The notes under the pieces: model-generated
Databases searched by the model: none
What the model saw: only the letters and a program-made list of their open reading frames with translations
Told to the model about the DNA's origin: nothing
Translations under genes and position numbers: made by a program
Source of the DNA: an uncultured Burkholderiales bacterium
Lineage (GTDB): Bacteria > Pseudomonadota > Gammaproteobacteria > Burkholderiales > Burkholderiaceae
Length of the DNA stretch: 64,000 bases
NCBI GenBank assembly: GCA_937891045.1
Contig: CALBEV010000187.1
Span: 81,519-145,518, forward strand
Direction: 5' to 3'
In this document: piece after piece, positions 15,621 to 25,175 of the stretch
How positions within the stretch are numbered: the stretch's first letter is position 1
Layout: each line of letters begins with the position of its first letter

Positions 15621-17006
15621 ATGGCAACCACCCTCGGCGACAAACTCTCCAAGTTGGTCAAGCAAATCAGTGGCCAAGCCCGCATCACCGAAGCGAATGT
15701 GGCCGACATGCTGCGCGAAGTCCGCATGGCTTTGCTCGAAGCAGACGTGGCACTGCCGGTGGTGCGCGATTTCATCGTCCGCGTGAAAGACAAAGCCCTG
15801 GGCCAAGAAGTCATCAACTCGCTCACGCCTGGCCAAGTCTTGGTCAGCATCGTGCAAAAAGAGTTGGCCGCCACCATGGGCGAGGGCGTTTCGGACATCA
15901 ACCTGGCCGCCCAACCGCCGGCTGTCATCCTGATGGCGGGTTTGCAAGGCGCGGGCAAGACCACCACCACCGCCAAACTCGCCAAGCACCTGATCACCAA
16001 GCGAAAGAAAAAAGTCCTGACGGTGTCGGCTGACGTGTACCGCCCCGCTGCCATTGAGCAACTGAAGTCGGTGACGGCCCAGGCTGGCGCGGAATGGTTC
16101 CCCAGCAACCCGAGTCAAAAGCCAGTGGACATCGTGTTGGCCGCGCTGGACTATGCCCGCAAACATTACATCGATGTGCTGTTGGTGGACACCGCCGGTC
16201 GTTTGGCGATTGATGAAGCGCTGATGCAAGAGATCAAGGCTTTGCATGCCGCGGTGAACCCCGTGGAAACCTTGTTCGTGGTGGACGCCATGCTGGGTCA
16301 AGACGCGGTGAACACGGCCAAGGCCTTCAAAGAAGCCTTGCCTCTCACCGGCATTGTGCTGACCAAGATCGATGGCGATTCACGCGGTGGCGCGGCCTTG
16401 TCGGTGCGGCAGGTCACCGGCGCACCCATCAAATTCGCGGGCACCAGCGAAAAAATCGATGGCTTGGAAGCCTTTGATGCCGATCGCCATGCGGGTCGGA
16501 TTTTGGGCATGGGCGACATCTTGGCTTTGGTGGAGCAAGTCACTGCCAATGTGGACATGGACGCGGCGCAAAAAATGGCGGCCAAGTTCAAAAGCGGCGA
16601 TGGTTTTGATCTGAATGATTTCTTGGCGCAAATCCAGCAGATGAAGCAAATGGGTGGTTTGTCCAGCCTGATGGACAAGATGCCCTCGCAGTTGGCGTCC
16701 AAGGCCAAAGACGTGGACTTGAACCGCGCTGAAAAAGACATGATGAAAAAGCAGGGCATCATCCACAGCATGACGCCCCTGGAGCGGGCCAAGCCCGACT
16801 TGATCAAGGCCACCCGCAAACGCCGCATCGCAGCAGGCGCCGGTGTGCAAGTTCAAGAGGTCAACCGCATGCTCAAAGAGTTTGAGCAGATGCAAGACAT
16901 GATGAAAAAAATGCGCGGCGGCGGCTTGATGAAGATGATGAAAAAGCTCGGCGGCATGAAAGGCATGCCTGGCATGGGCGGCGGTTTTCCGGGCCTGCCG
17001 CGCTGA
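15621..17006 (+). CDS. ffh: Signal recognition particle GTPase Ffh
   Basis: The 461-residue protein binds 4.5S RNA and signal sequences and delivers ribosomes to FtsY at the membrane. It has an N domain (residues 1-85), a G domain with GLQGAGKTTTTAKL, DTAGR and TKIDGDSRGG, and a Met-rich M domain. It ends in methionine/glycine-rich repeats (GGMKGMPGMGGGFPG). The ATG at 15621 has CAGGGAAACC just upstream and matches the family N-terminus; an earlier in-frame start would read through the divergent promoter. The gene converges on the polyamine operon; an 8-bp inverted repeat (17018-17025 with 17044-17051) lies after the stop but lacks a T run. Confidence 0.96.
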   Translation: MATTLGDKLSKLVKQISGQARITEANVADMLREVRMALLEADVALPVVRDFIVRVKDKALGQEVINSLTPGQVLVSIVQKELAATMGEGVSDINLAAQPPAVILMAGLQGAGKTTTTAKLAKHLITKRKKKVLTVSADVYRPAAIEQLKSVTAQAGAEWFPSNPSQKPVDIVLAALDYARKHYIDVLLVDTAGRLAIDEALMQEIKALHAAVNPVETLFVVDAMLGQDAVNTAKAFKEALPLTGIVLTKIDGDSRGGAALSVRQVTGAPIKFAGTSEKIDGLEAFDADRHAGRILGMGDILALVEQVTANVDMDAAQKMAAKFKSGDGFDLNDFLAQIQQMKQMGGLSSLMDKMPSQLASKAKDVDLNRAEKDMMKKQGIIHSMTPLERAKPDLIKATRKRRIAAGAGVQVQEVNRMLKEFEQMQDMMKKMRGGGLMKMMKKLGGMKGMPGMGGGFPGLPR

Positions 17007-17048
17007 GCCGCGCTTTCTGAAGCTGACACCCCCAACACTGCGACAGCT

Positions 17049-18533
17049 TCAAACTGGGCTGTCGATGCGAATCCAGGTGGTTTTGAGTTCGGTGTATTTG
17101 TCGAAAGCGTGCAAAGATTTGTCGCGCCCCACACCGCTTTGCTTGTAGCCGCCAAAAGGCACCGTGATGTCATCCTCGTCGTATTGATTGACATGCACCG
17201 TGCCCGCCCGCAATGCGCGGGCCACGCCATGGGCGCAGTTGATGTCCCGTGTCCAAATGGACGCTTGCAAACCATAGACATGGTCGTTGGCCAATTGCAC
17301 GGCCTCTTGCACATCATTGAAGGCCATCACACTCAGCACCGGCCCAAAAATCTCTTCGCGGGCAATTGTCATGTGCGGGTTGACGCCATCGAAGATGGCC
17401 GGTTGCACATAAAAACCTCCGCTGTCCACACGCGCTACCTCGCCACCGGCGAGCAAAGCCGCACCTTCTTGGCGGCCCTTGGCGATGTAGCCCAACACGG
17501 TGTCAAGTTGGGTGCGGTCAACGATGGCGCCCATCACCGTGTCGTGCTGCAACGGGTCGGCCGGTTGGTACTGGGGCAGCAATTGCAAGGCACGCTCGAC
17601 AAACGCGTCTTTGATGTGGCGGTGAAGCAGCAAGCGTGAAGGCGCATTGCAGCTTTCACCTTGGTTGAAAAAAATGCTGCCCACAGCGGTTTGCACGGCG
17701 CGTTCCAAGTCGGGACAGTCGTCCATCACGATGAAGGGGGACTTGCCACCCAATTCGGTCCACGCGCGTTTCAGATTGCTTTGGCCGGCCATGACGTGGA
17801 CCTGTTTGCCCACACGGGTCGAGCCGGTGAAGCCAATGCAGTCGACGTCCATGTGCATCGCCAGGGGTGTGCCCGCTTCGGTCCCAAAACCGGGCACCAC
17901 GTTCAACACACCGGCTGGCAAGCCCGCTTCCATGGCCAACTCCGCCAAACGCAAAGCGGTGAGTGGGGATTTTTCGCTGGGCTTGAGCACCACCGAGTTG
18001 CCGCAGGCCAAAGCAGGCGCGATCTTCCATGCCGCCATGATCATCGGGTAATTCCAAGGGACGATGGCACCCACCACGCCCATGGGTTCGCGGGTGATCA
18101 AGGCCAGCGCTTTCGCCGGTGTAGGGGCGATTTCATCGTAAACCTTGTCGATCGCTTCGCCATACCAGCTGATGCAGTTGGCGGTGCTGTTGACATCCAC
18201 TTGGGTGGCGTATTGGATGGGCTTGCCCATGTCCAAGGTTTCCAGGAGGGCCAACTCAGAGGCGTTCGCCAAGATCAGATCGGCCCACTTGATCAGCACC
18301 CGTTTGCGCACAGCTGGGGCCAAACCGCTCCACCGTTTGTCTGCAAAGGCACGTCGGGCTGCTTGCACCGCCAGATCGATGTCGGCTGCATCTGCCCGCG
18401 CCACCTCGCACAGCACTTGTCCGTGGACGGGTGAGATGTTGTCAAAGCGGGCACCCGCTTGAGCCCAGCAACGCTGGCCGTTGATGAAGGCACTGCCATC
18501 CGGGGTGGGCGGGTAGGGTGTGGTGGGATTCAT
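17049..18533 (-). CDS. puuC: Gamma-glutamyl-aminobutyraldehyde dehydrogenase-like enzyme
   Basis: The 494-residue NAD(P)-dependent aldehyde dehydrogenase has the catalytic glutamate in ELGGKS (residue 260), the nucleophilic cysteine in GESCNAPSR (residue 295) and the cofactor-binding GFTGSTRVGK. In the gamma-glutamylated putrescine route PuuC oxidises gamma-glutamyl-gamma-aminobutyraldehyde to gamma-glutamyl-GABA; the family is broad, so substrate is inferred from the operon. It is the last gene of puuD-puuA-aminotransferase-puuC, 22 bases after the aminotransferase. It could also oxidise 4-aminobutyraldehyde produced by that aminotransferase. Confidence 0.85.
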   Translation of the reverse strand: MNPTTPYPPTPDGSAFINGQRCWAQAGARFDNISPVHGQVLCEVARADAADIDLAVQAARRAFADKRWSGLAPAVRKRVLIKWADLILANASELALLETLDMGKPIQYATQVDVNSTANCISWYGEAIDKVYDEIAPTPAKALALITREPMGVVGAIVPWNYPMIMAAWKIAPALACGNSVVLKPSEKSPLTALRLAELAMEAGLPAGVLNVVPGFGTEAGTPLAMHMDVDCIGFTGSTRVGKQVHVMAGQSNLKRAWTELGGKSPFIVMDDCPDLERAVQTAVGSIFFNQGESCNAPSRLLLHRHIKDAFVERALQLLPQYQPADPLQHDTVMGAIVDRTQLDTVLGYIAKGRQEGAALLAGGEVARVDSGGFYVQPAIFDGVNPHMTIAREEIFGPVLSVMAFNDVQEAVQLANDHVYGLQASIWTRDINCAHGVARALRAGTVHVNQYDEDDITVPFGGYKQSGVGRDKSLHAFDKYTELKTTWIRIDSPV

Positions 18534-18555
18534 GGTTTCAAACAGTGTTGTGTAT

Positions 18556-19986
18556 TCAACACCATCCCTTGTGTTGAGCTTCTTTCAAGGTCAGGTCCAG
18601 GCAACGCAGAATCAACGCCATCATGGTGTCGATGTCTTGGCGGGTCATCACCAAGGGTGGCGCGATGATCATGCGGTCGCCAACAGCACGCATGATCAAG
18701 CCGTTGCCAAAACAATGGGCGCGGCAGGCCATGCCCACGCTCAGCTCGGATGGAAACATTTCCCGCGTGGTTTTGTTTTTCATCAGCACCAAGCCAGCCA
18801 TCATGCCGTGGGTGCGGGCTTCGCCAACCAAAGGATGAGACATCAAGGCGGTAAAACGCTCGGCCAAATAGGGCGCAATGTCATCGCGCACCCGCTCGAC
18901 CACCCGCTGTTTTTCCATCCATTCCAAATTCGCCAAGGCGACTTGGCAGGCCACGGGGTGACCACTGTAGGTATAGCCATGGTTGAATTCACCACCTTGG
19001 TTGACGATGACCTCGGCCACCCGGTTGCCCACCAGCACTCCACCCAAGGGCATGTAGCCACTGGTGACGCCTTTGGCAAAGGTCACCAAATCGGGCTTGT
19101 AGCCCATTTGCTCGTAGGCGAACCATGCGCCCAAACGGCCAAAGGCGCAAATCACCTCGTCGCTGATCAGCAAGATGCCGTATTGGTCGACGATGCGTTG
19201 AATCTCGGGCCAATAGCTGGCTGGCGGGATGATGACGCCGCCCGCGCCTTGCACCGGTTCACCAATGAAGGCGGCCACTTTGTCGGCGCCAATGTCGAGA
19301 ATTTTGGCCTCAAGTTGCCGCGCCATGCGGATGCCGAAATCATGCTCAGACTCGTTCGGCAAGGCATTGGCCAGGTGGTAGGGCTGGTCGATGTGCACGA
19401 TGCCGGGGATGGGCAGGTCGCCTTGCTCGTGCATCCCTTTCATGCCACCTAAAGAGGCGCCGCCAATGGTTGAGCCGTGGTAGCCGTTGTGACGGGAGAT
19501 GATGACTTTGCGCTGCGGTTGGCCCAAGCTGGCCCAGTAGTGGCGCACCATGCGGATGTTGGTGTCGTTGCTTTCCGAGCCCGAACTGGAAAAGAACACG
19601 TGCGTGAAACTGCGGTCCGCCACCTTGGGGGCCAAGGCACACAGTTTGGTGGCCAGTTTCACGGCCGGCAAGTTGGTGGTGTTGAAAAAGCTGTTGTAGT
19701 AGGGCAGCTCCATCATTTGCAGATAGGCCGCTTGGGCCAGCTCTTGCCGACCGTAGCCAATGTTGACGCACCACAAGCCACTCATGGCGTCGAGGATTTT
19801 CTGGCCCTCCGAGTCCCAGATGTAAATGCCCTCGCCGCGGGTGATGACACGGGCACCGCGCTGCGCCAGCGCGTGGGTGTCGGTGAAGGGGTGCAGGTAG
19901 TGGGCGCTGTCGAGTTGCTGAATCTGGGCGGTATGGACTTGGCGCCGCTCCATTTGGGCCACGTTGATCAGAGGTTTGAATGTCAT
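18556..19986 (-). CDS. Class III aminotransferase, putrescine-pyruvate type
   Basis: The 476-residue PLP enzyme resembles SpuC and other polyamine:pyruvate transaminases. Landmarks are SGSESNDTNIRMVRHYW, the HNGYHGSTIGGASLGG loop, the ISDEVICAFGR motif binding the PLP pyridine, and the lysine in FAKGVTSGYMPLGG. AAGGA precedes the ATG. It sits between puuA and puuC and could transaminate putrescine to 4-aminobutyraldehyde, giving a branch parallel to PuuA/PuuB, or act on GABA as PuuE does. The N-terminal residues argue for SpuC-like rather than GABA aminotransferase, but substrate is not proven. Confidence 0.85.
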   Translation of the reverse strand: MTFKPLINVAQMERRQVHTAQIQQLDSAHYLHPFTDTHALAQRGARVITRGEGIYIWDSEGQKILDAMSGLWCVNIGYGRQELAQAAYLQMMELPYYNSFFNTTNLPAVKLATKLCALAPKVADRSFTHVFFSSSGSESNDTNIRMVRHYWASLGQPQRKVIISRHNGYHGSTIGGASLGGMKGMHEQGDLPIPGIVHIDQPYHLANALPNESEHDFGIRMARQLEAKILDIGADKVAAFIGEPVQGAGGVIIPPASYWPEIQRIVDQYGILLISDEVICAFGRLGAWFAYEQMGYKPDLVTFAKGVTSGYMPLGGVLVGNRVAEVIVNQGGEFNHGYTYSGHPVACQVALANLEWMEKQRVVERVRDDIAPYLAERFTALMSHPLVGEARTHGMMAGLVLMKNKTTREMFPSELSVGMACRAHCFGNGLIMRAVGDRMIIAPPLVMTRQDIDTMMALILRCLDLTLKEAQHKGWC

Positions 19987-20013
19987 GTTGTGAGGTCCTT
20001 TTGCCAGCTCAGA

Positions 20014-21393
20014 TCAAACGTGCAGCAGCAAATGCTCACGTTCCCATGGAGAAATCACTTCCATGAATTCTTCAAACTCGGTTTCTTTGATCTCGGTGTA
20101 GACGGTGACGAACTCATCGCCCAGCACCTCGCGCAAGGCGTCGTCCCGGCGCAACCACTCGAGGGCCTCGCCCAAGCTGCGTGGCAAGGCGTAGGGGGCC
20201 AAATAGGCATCGCCTTTCATTTCCGCTTTGGCGGGCAATTTGTTTTTCAAGCCAAGGTAGCCGCATGCCAAGGTCATCGCCAAGGCCACATAGGGGTTGG
20301 CATCGGCGCCAATGACGCGGTTTTCAATGCGCCGCGCTTCGGGCGAGGACAAGGGTGAGCGAAAACCCACCGAGCGGTTGTCTTCGCCCCATTCAATGTT
20401 GATGGGTGCGGCCGTGTGGCGGGCCAGACGGCGGTAACTGTTGACGTAAGGGGCGACCAAGGCCATGGCCGAGGGCACATGTTTTTGCAAACCACCGATG
20501 TAGTTGTAGAAAGCCTCGGAGGGCGAGCCATCGGTGTTGCTGAAAATATTGCGCCTAGTTTGTTTGTCCACAATGCTTTGGTGGATGTGCATGGCGCTGC
20601 CCGGTTCACCAGCAATCGGTTTGGCCATGAAGGTGGCGTACATGTTGTGCCGCATGGCGGCTTCGCGCACCGTGCGTTTGAAGAAAAACACTTCGTCGGC
20701 CAAACCCAGCGGGTGGTCGTGGAAGAAATTGATTTCCATTTGGCCAGCACCCACTTCGTGGATCAAGGTGTCCACGTTCAGGCCCATTTTTTCGCAGTAG
20801 TCGTAAATTTCTTCGAACAAAGGGTCGAATTCGTTCACCGCGTCAATGCTGTAGGCCTGCCTGGAGGTCTCGGCGCGGCCACTGCGGCCAATGGGGGGAT
20901 GCAGCAAAGAATTGGGGTCGGGGTTGCGAGCTACCAAATAGAACTCGAGTTCCGGGGCGACCACGGGCTCCAGGCCCATCTCGGTGTACAGATCGCAAAC
21001 CCGGCGCAACACGCTGCGTGGCGCGAAGGGGATCAATTTACCGTAGCGGTCATAACAGTCGTGAATGACTTGGGCCGTTGGGTCCGAGGCCCAGGGCACG
21101 ATGCGCACCGTGCTGGGGTCGGGCTGCAAATGCATGTCACGGTCGTTGGGGTTGATGACGTCGTAGTAGGGGCCGGATTTTGGAAATTCACCGGTCACCC
21201 CCAGTGCCACCACCAGCTCGGGCAGGCGCATGCCCCGGTCTTCGGTGAATTTGACGCGCGGCAGGATTTTTCCGCGGGCCACGCCGGTCAAGTCGGGGGC
21301 CAGACACTCGACTTCGGTGACGCGGTGGACATTCAGCCAATTTTCCAATTCGCTGAAGTTGGTGGGTGTGGGCATGGAATTGTTGTCAGACAT
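20014..21393 (-). CDS. puuA: Gamma-glutamylputrescine synthetase (glutamine synthetase family)
   Basis: The 459-residue protein belongs to the glutamine synthetase superfamily. Visible motifs are GVARGKILPRVKF near the N-terminus, EVGAGQMEINF and MAKPIAGEPGSAMHIHQS, corresponding to the metal and ATP sites, and NIEWGEDNRSVGFR. Such GS-like enzymes next to PuuB/C/D homologues ligate glutamate to putrescine with ATP. A housekeeping GlnA would normally sit with ntrBC and be adenylylated near its C-terminus; neither is seen. It is the second gene of the operon, 28 bases after puuD. Confidence 0.9.
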   Translation of the reverse strand: MSDNNSMPTPTNFSELENWLNVHRVTEVECLAPDLTGVARGKILPRVKFTEDRGMRLPELVVALGVTGEFPKSGPYYDVINPNDRDMHLQPDPSTVRIVPWASDPTAQVIHDCYDRYGKLIPFAPRSVLRRVCDLYTEMGLEPVVAPELEFYLVARNPDPNSLLHPPIGRSGRAETSRQAYSIDAVNEFDPLFEEIYDYCEKMGLNVDTLIHEVGAGQMEINFFHDHPLGLADEVFFFKRTVREAAMRHNMYATFMAKPIAGEPGSAMHIHQSIVDKQTRRNIFSNTDGSPSEAFYNYIGGLQKHVPSAMALVAPYVNSYRRLARHTAAPINIEWGEDNRSVGFRSPLSSPEARRIENRVIGADANPYVALAMTLACGYLGLKNKLPAKAEMKGDAYLAPYALPRSLGEALEWLRRDDALREVLGDEFVTVYTEIKETEFEEFMEVISPWEREHLLLHV

Positions 21394-21421
21394 GGGAAAA
21401 GCTTTGTGGTTTGAAAGGGGT

Positions 21422-22213
21422 TCAGGCCAGGGCAGGGGCGGGCGTCAGCGCCAAGCGCTGGGCCAAACGTTCCTGGCACGCTTGGCCAAAGGCTTGAAAA
21501 ATGCGCATGTAAAAAGGGTTGTCTTGGCAGCGCCATTCAGGGTGCCACTGAACCGCATACGCAAAAGCGGTGGCAGAGCGCACTTGAACCGCTTCCACCA
21601 AACCATCGGGGGCGAAAGCCATGGGGACCAAGTCGTCGGCCAAGCGGTCAATGCCCTGGCCGTGCAAGGAATTCACCATGGCGGTGTCGCCGCCAGCCCA
21701 TTCTGCCAAGACCGTGTTGGGCAAGATGCGGATCGGGTGACGCGGGGCGTACTGGTCGGCGTAAGAGGCCTCAGCGGGTTCGCGGTGGTCTTGCATGCCT
21801 GCAACTTCTTGCACCTGTTGGTGCAAGCTGCCGCCCAAGGCGACATTGATTTCTTGAAAGCCGCGGCAAATACCCAGCATCGGCACGCCTTGGGCCATGC
21901 AGGCGCGAATCAATGGCAGGGTGAGGGCGTCGCGCTGCGGGTCCAGTGGCAATTCGGGACGCAGCACCTCTTGTTGGAAATGGCTGGGATGCACATTGGA
22001 GGGCGAGCCGGTGAACAGCACCCCATCGCAGTGGGCCAGCAAAGCAGGGATTTGAGATGCGCTGGCCGTGGGCAGGGTGAAGGGTTCGGCTTGCGCCCCC
22101 AGCTTGATGGCCGTGGCGTATTTGTCACCCAGCACCGTGAAGGGCGAGCGGTGGTCACCGTGGCCAAGCAGACGGTGATCGTGTGTGACCCAAACCCAAG
22201 GCTGCATGTTCAT
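21422..22213 (-). CDS. puuD: Gamma-glutamyl-GABA hydrolase
   Basis: The 263-residue protein is a class I glutamine amidotransferase-like hydrolase. The nucleophile elbow LGICRGFQEIN contains the catalytic cysteine and QWHPEW the catalytic histidine. PuuD cleaves gamma-glutamyl-GABA to GABA and glutamate, the last step of the gamma-glutamylated putrescine route. It is the first gene of the minus-strand operon and is divergent from the MocR-type regulator, with only 69 bases between starts. A second ATG two codons downstream is an alternative start. Confidence 0.9.
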   Translation of the reverse strand: MNMQPWVWVTHDHRLLGHGDHRSPFTVLGDKYATAIKLGAQAEPFTLPTASASQIPALLAHCDGVLFTGSPSNVHPSHFQQEVLRPELPLDPQRDALTLPLIRACMAQGVPMLGICRGFQEINVALGGSLHQQVQEVAGMQDHREPAEASYADQYAPRHPIRILPNTVLAEWAGGDTAMVNSLHGQGIDRLADDLVPMAFAPDGLVEAVQVRSATAFAYAVQWHPEWRCQDNPFYMRIFQAFGQACQERLAQRLALTPAPALA

Positions 22214-22231
22214 TTCCTTTTGTCAGTTAAA

Positions 22232-22249
22232 CCATTCTGGTACATTCTG
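22232..22249. promoter_or_regulatory. Direct repeat in the divergent regulator/puuD gap
   Basis: CCATTCTGG (22232-22240) and ACATTCTGT (22242-22250) give the hexamer ATTCTG at 22234-22239 and 22244-22249, ten bases apart, so on one face of the helix. The repeat lies midway in the 69-bp divergent gap and overlaps TG-n-TACATT (22238-22246), a possible extended -10 for the regulator. MocR/GabR-type regulators often recognise direct repeats. Candidate only. Confidence 0.45.
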
Positions 22250-22282
22250 TTGCCAATCAAAGGTGCCAGTTTGGCTTTTCCA

Positions 22283-23848
22283 ATGGTGCCAATTCAGACC
22301 TCAGCATACATGCCTGAGGCCACCACGACGATGCTTGGAAGCCCCTTTGCCATGCTCACTGAATTCTTGGGTCAACAACTGCAGAACAAGCCTGCTGAGG
22401 CAGGACAACCTGCCTTGGCCTTGAACCGCCAACTTTATCTGTTGTTGAAAAAAGCCATGCTTGACCAGGTTTTGCGGCATGGTGAGCGCTTGCCCTCCAG
22501 CCGCGTCATGGCCGCATCCCTGCATGTGGCCCGCAACACCGTCATGAGCGCCTTGTCCCAATTGGAAGCCGAAGGTTTTTTAGAAACCCGACAAGGCAGT
22601 GGCACCTTTGTGCGGTTCAAGCGTCCGGCGATGAGCAGCCCATCAGCCAGCCCCAAACTGACGGGAGTCCAGCGTGGGCGTGCCCAGCAGGTGTCCGCAC
22701 GCGGGCAAAGGCTGCTCAAACAAGACACGGCCAACGAATTGGAAGTGCAGCCGTTCACCCAAGGGTTTCCGGATTTTTCACCTTTCCCGGTGGGCGTGTG
22801 GCAAAAACTATTGGCCAAACACTGGCGCTTGTCGTATGCCAGCATGCTTGATTACAACGACACCGGTGGCTTCAAACCCCTCAAGCGGGCGATTGCCCAG
22901 TACCTGCGCTTGTTTCGCGGCATGCGTTTGGAGGAGGAGCAGGTGTTGGTGACCACAGGCACCCAACAATCCTTGGGCTTGTGCGCCATCTTGCTGGCCG
23001 ACCCGGGCGACACGGTGTGGGTGGAAGACCCTTTGTATTGGGGTGCGGCACAAATGTTTCGAGCCAGTGGGCTGCGCATGCATGGCATACCCACCGATGC
23101 CCAAGGCCTGAACTTGGCGTTGTCGGACCAAGCGCCAGCTGCACGCATGGTCTACATCACGCCTTCGCACCAATACCCCACGGGCGGTGTGCTGACCCCA
23201 GAGCGGCGCTTGGATTTGCTGCGACGTTGTCGCGACATGAACGCCTGGGCCTTGGAAGACGACTATGACAGCGAGTTCCGTTTTGCCGGACCACAGCAGC
23301 CTTCTTTGCATGCGCTGGACTTGCAAGACCGCGTGTTTTACATGGGGACTTTTTCCAAAACCTTGTACCCCGGCATCAAGATGGCGTATGTGGTGGTGCC
23401 CCCAGACTGGGTGTCGGCGTTCAAACGCACCCATTACGACTTGAACCGTCCTGGCTTGCTGCATCAACAAGTGGCGATGGCTGAATTCATCGAGCTCGGT
23501 CATTTCCAAAGCACCATCCGTCAAGCCCGCGCCACGTATGCACAGCGCCGACAGGCATTGCTGCAAGCCTTGGCCCCATGTCTGGGTTTGCAAGCCCATA
23601 TCAGTGGAACAGAACAAGGCTTGCATTTGTGTTTACATTTGCCGCACAACCTGGATGATGTGGCGCTGGCACAGCAAGCACAAGACCATGGTTTGACGGT
23701 GCGGGCGTTGTCGCGCTACGCCATCGCTCGCAAAGACTTGCGCGGCTTGGTGATTGGCTATGGTTATGCGCCCTTGGAGGCGATTCAGAAAGACGGACCG
23801 GTGTTGGCGCAATTGGTGTTGCGTGCCTTGCGGCATCGCCACGCTTGA
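22283..23848 (+). CDS. MocR/GabR-type transcriptional regulator
   Basis: The protein of up to 521 residues joins an N-terminal GntR-type winged helix (RLPSSRVMAASLHVARNTVMSALSQLEAEGF) to a class I aminotransferase-like domain. The latter carries ITPSHQYPTG, LEDDYDSEFRF and the PLP lysine in TFSKTLYPGIK. Such regulators sense PLP-linked amines such as GABA. Being divergent from puuD and flanked by the rest of the pathway, it probably controls putrescine use. Start is uncertain: ATG at 22283, 22310, 22332 or 22353 are all possible and none has a strong ribosome site. A much longer in-frame ORF running back over puuA is rejected. Confidence 0.88.
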   Translation: MVPIQTSAYMPEATTTMLGSPFAMLTEFLGQQLQNKPAEAGQPALALNRQLYLLLKKAMLDQVLRHGERLPSSRVMAASLHVARNTVMSALSQLEAEGFLETRQGSGTFVRFKRPAMSSPSASPKLTGVQRGRAQQVSARGQRLLKQDTANELEVQPFTQGFPDFSPFPVGVWQKLLAKHWRLSYASMLDYNDTGGFKPLKRAIAQYLRLFRGMRLEEEQVLVTTGTQQSLGLCAILLADPGDTVWVEDPLYWGAAQMFRASGLRMHGIPTDAQGLNLALSDQAPAARMVYITPSHQYPTGGVLTPERRLDLLRRCRDMNAWALEDDYDSEFRFAGPQQPSLHALDLQDRVFYMGTFSKTLYPGIKMAYVVVPPDWVSAFKRTHYDLNRPGLLHQQVAMAEFIELGHFQSTIRQARATYAQRRQALLQALAPCLGLQAHISGTEQGLHLCLHLPHNLDDVALAQQAQDHGLTVRALSRYAIARKDLRGLVIGYGYAPLEAIQKDGPVLAQLVLRALRHRHA

Positions 23849-23857
23849 GCCGGGCAC

Positions 23858-25165
23858 TCAGCCCAGCCAATCGCGCAAACGGTAATAGCTTGTGCCCAAC
23901 AACAGCAAGGGAATGCGCAAAGCCGCGCCACCGGGAAACCGGCTTTGCCGAATGCGTTCGAACAAACCCAAGGCATGGCGATCACCCAACAGGGCTTGGC
24001 GAATGACACGGCCTGCCAAGGTGGTGGCCGCCAGGCCGTGGCCGCTGAAGCCTTGCATGAAAAACACACCAGGCGCCAACTGCCCCCAGTCGGGTGCGCG
24101 TTCGCGTGAAATATCGACAAAACCGCCCCAGGTGTGGTCGATGCGGGTGTGTTGCAAGCTTGGAAAAACACGCACCATGCGCTTTTGCATGGTGTGCGTG
24201 AGCTGCGAAGGTGTGGCGGCGGTGTAGCTGACCCGACCGCCAAACAACATGCGCCGCTCGCCGCTCAAGCGAAAGTAATCGAGCACAAAATTGTTATCAC
24301 ACACGGCAGCGTTGCTGGGCAACAGCGTGTCGGCTTGGAAGGGGGGCAAGGCTTCGGTGGCGATGATGTAGGTGCCCACCGGCATGGTTCGGGCATGCAA
24401 GCGGGTGGCCAATCTGGGGGACTGCCAACGCAAACCGCTGTTGCCGGCCAGCACCACTTGCCGCGCCCGCACTTGGGCCTGTGCTGTGCGCACAAGCCAA
24501 TCGCTGCCCACTTTGTCCATGGACAGCGCCGGGCTGTGTTCATGCAAACGCGCACCTGCCGCTTGCGCGGCTTGGGCAATGCCCAGGCCATAGCGCAGCG
24601 GGTTGAGGTGCCCCGATGCGGGGTCGCGCAAACCGGCCACATACTGGTCGCTTGCAATGTGCTGGCGCAGTTCAGCACCTTCAACCCAATGCATCTGGTG
24701 GCCATGGTGTTGCTGCATGTACGCCTGATCGTCGCGCAGTGCCCGGGCTTTGCGCGGGCGGTCGGCAACGGTCAGGTAAGACCACACCGGTTGGCAATCG
24801 ATGTTGAAGCGCTGGATGCGTTCTTGCATCAACTGCACACTGGCCAAGGAGAGTTGCCACAGTTGCTGGCCCGCAGCCAAACCCAAGTGGGCATCCAACC
24901 AAGCTTGGCCACAGGCATAGCCACTGATGGCTTGCCCGCCATTGCGCCCCGAGGCGTGTCCACACAAACGTTCGGCCTCGAGGAGGATGACGCTTTGGCC
25001 ACTTTCAGCCAGTTCGAGTGCCGTGGACAAACCCGCCAAGCCACCGCCGACCACCACCACATCAGCCTCGCTGTCTTGTTGCAGACTCGGCCAAGCAGGC
25101 CGGTTCACGGTGGTCTCATAAAAGCAGTCTTGTCCCAAATCAAGGTTGACGGCGGCGAGATTCAT
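23858..25165 (-). CDS. puuB: Gamma-glutamylputrescine oxidase-like FAD oxidoreductase
   Basis: The 435-residue DAO-family flavoprotein has the FAD-binding VVVVGGGLAGLSTALEL (about residues 36-52) and the ERLCGHASGRNGGQ segment typical of PuuB. The C-terminal region, with DHTWGGFVDISRERAPDWG and GFSGHGLAATTLAG, closes the FAD site. PuuB oxidises gamma-glutamylputrescine to gamma-glutamyl-gamma-aminobutyraldehyde with release of hydrogen peroxide and ammonia. It follows speB after 10 bases on the same strand and converges on the regulator with nine bases between stops. Confidence 0.9.
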   Translation of the reverse strand: MNLAAVNLDLGQDCFYETTVNRPAWPSLQQDSEADVVVVGGGLAGLSTALELAESGQSVILLEAERLCGHASGRNGGQAISGYACGQAWLDAHLGLAAGQQLWQLSLASVQLMQERIQRFNIDCQPVWSYLTVADRPRKARALRDDQAYMQQHHGHQMHWVEGAELRQHIASDQYVAGLRDPASGHLNPLRYGLGIAQAAQAAGARLHEHSPALSMDKVGSDWLVRTAQAQVRARQVVLAGNSGLRWQSPRLATRLHARTMPVGTYIIATEALPPFQADTLLPSNAAVCDNNFVLDYFRLSGERRMLFGGRVSYTAATPSQLTHTMQKRMVRVFPSLQHTRIDHTWGGFVDISRERAPDWGQLAPGVFFMQGFSGHGLAATTLAGRVIRQALLGDRHALGLFERIRQSRFPGGAALRIPLLLLGTSYYRLRDWLG

Positions 25166-25175
25166 GGCGAGTCTT

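Noticed and set aside
20014..21393. Housekeeping glutamine synthetase GlnA
   Set aside because: Flanked by puuD, puuC and puuB homologues, with no ntrBC and no recognisable adenylylation site; PuuA fits better.
21230..22282. Long in-frame N-terminal extension of the MocR regulator, running back over puuA and puuD
   Set aside because: The extension lies opposite real genes and has no domain content; the DNA-binding domain begins near 22420 and starts at 22283 or later suffice.
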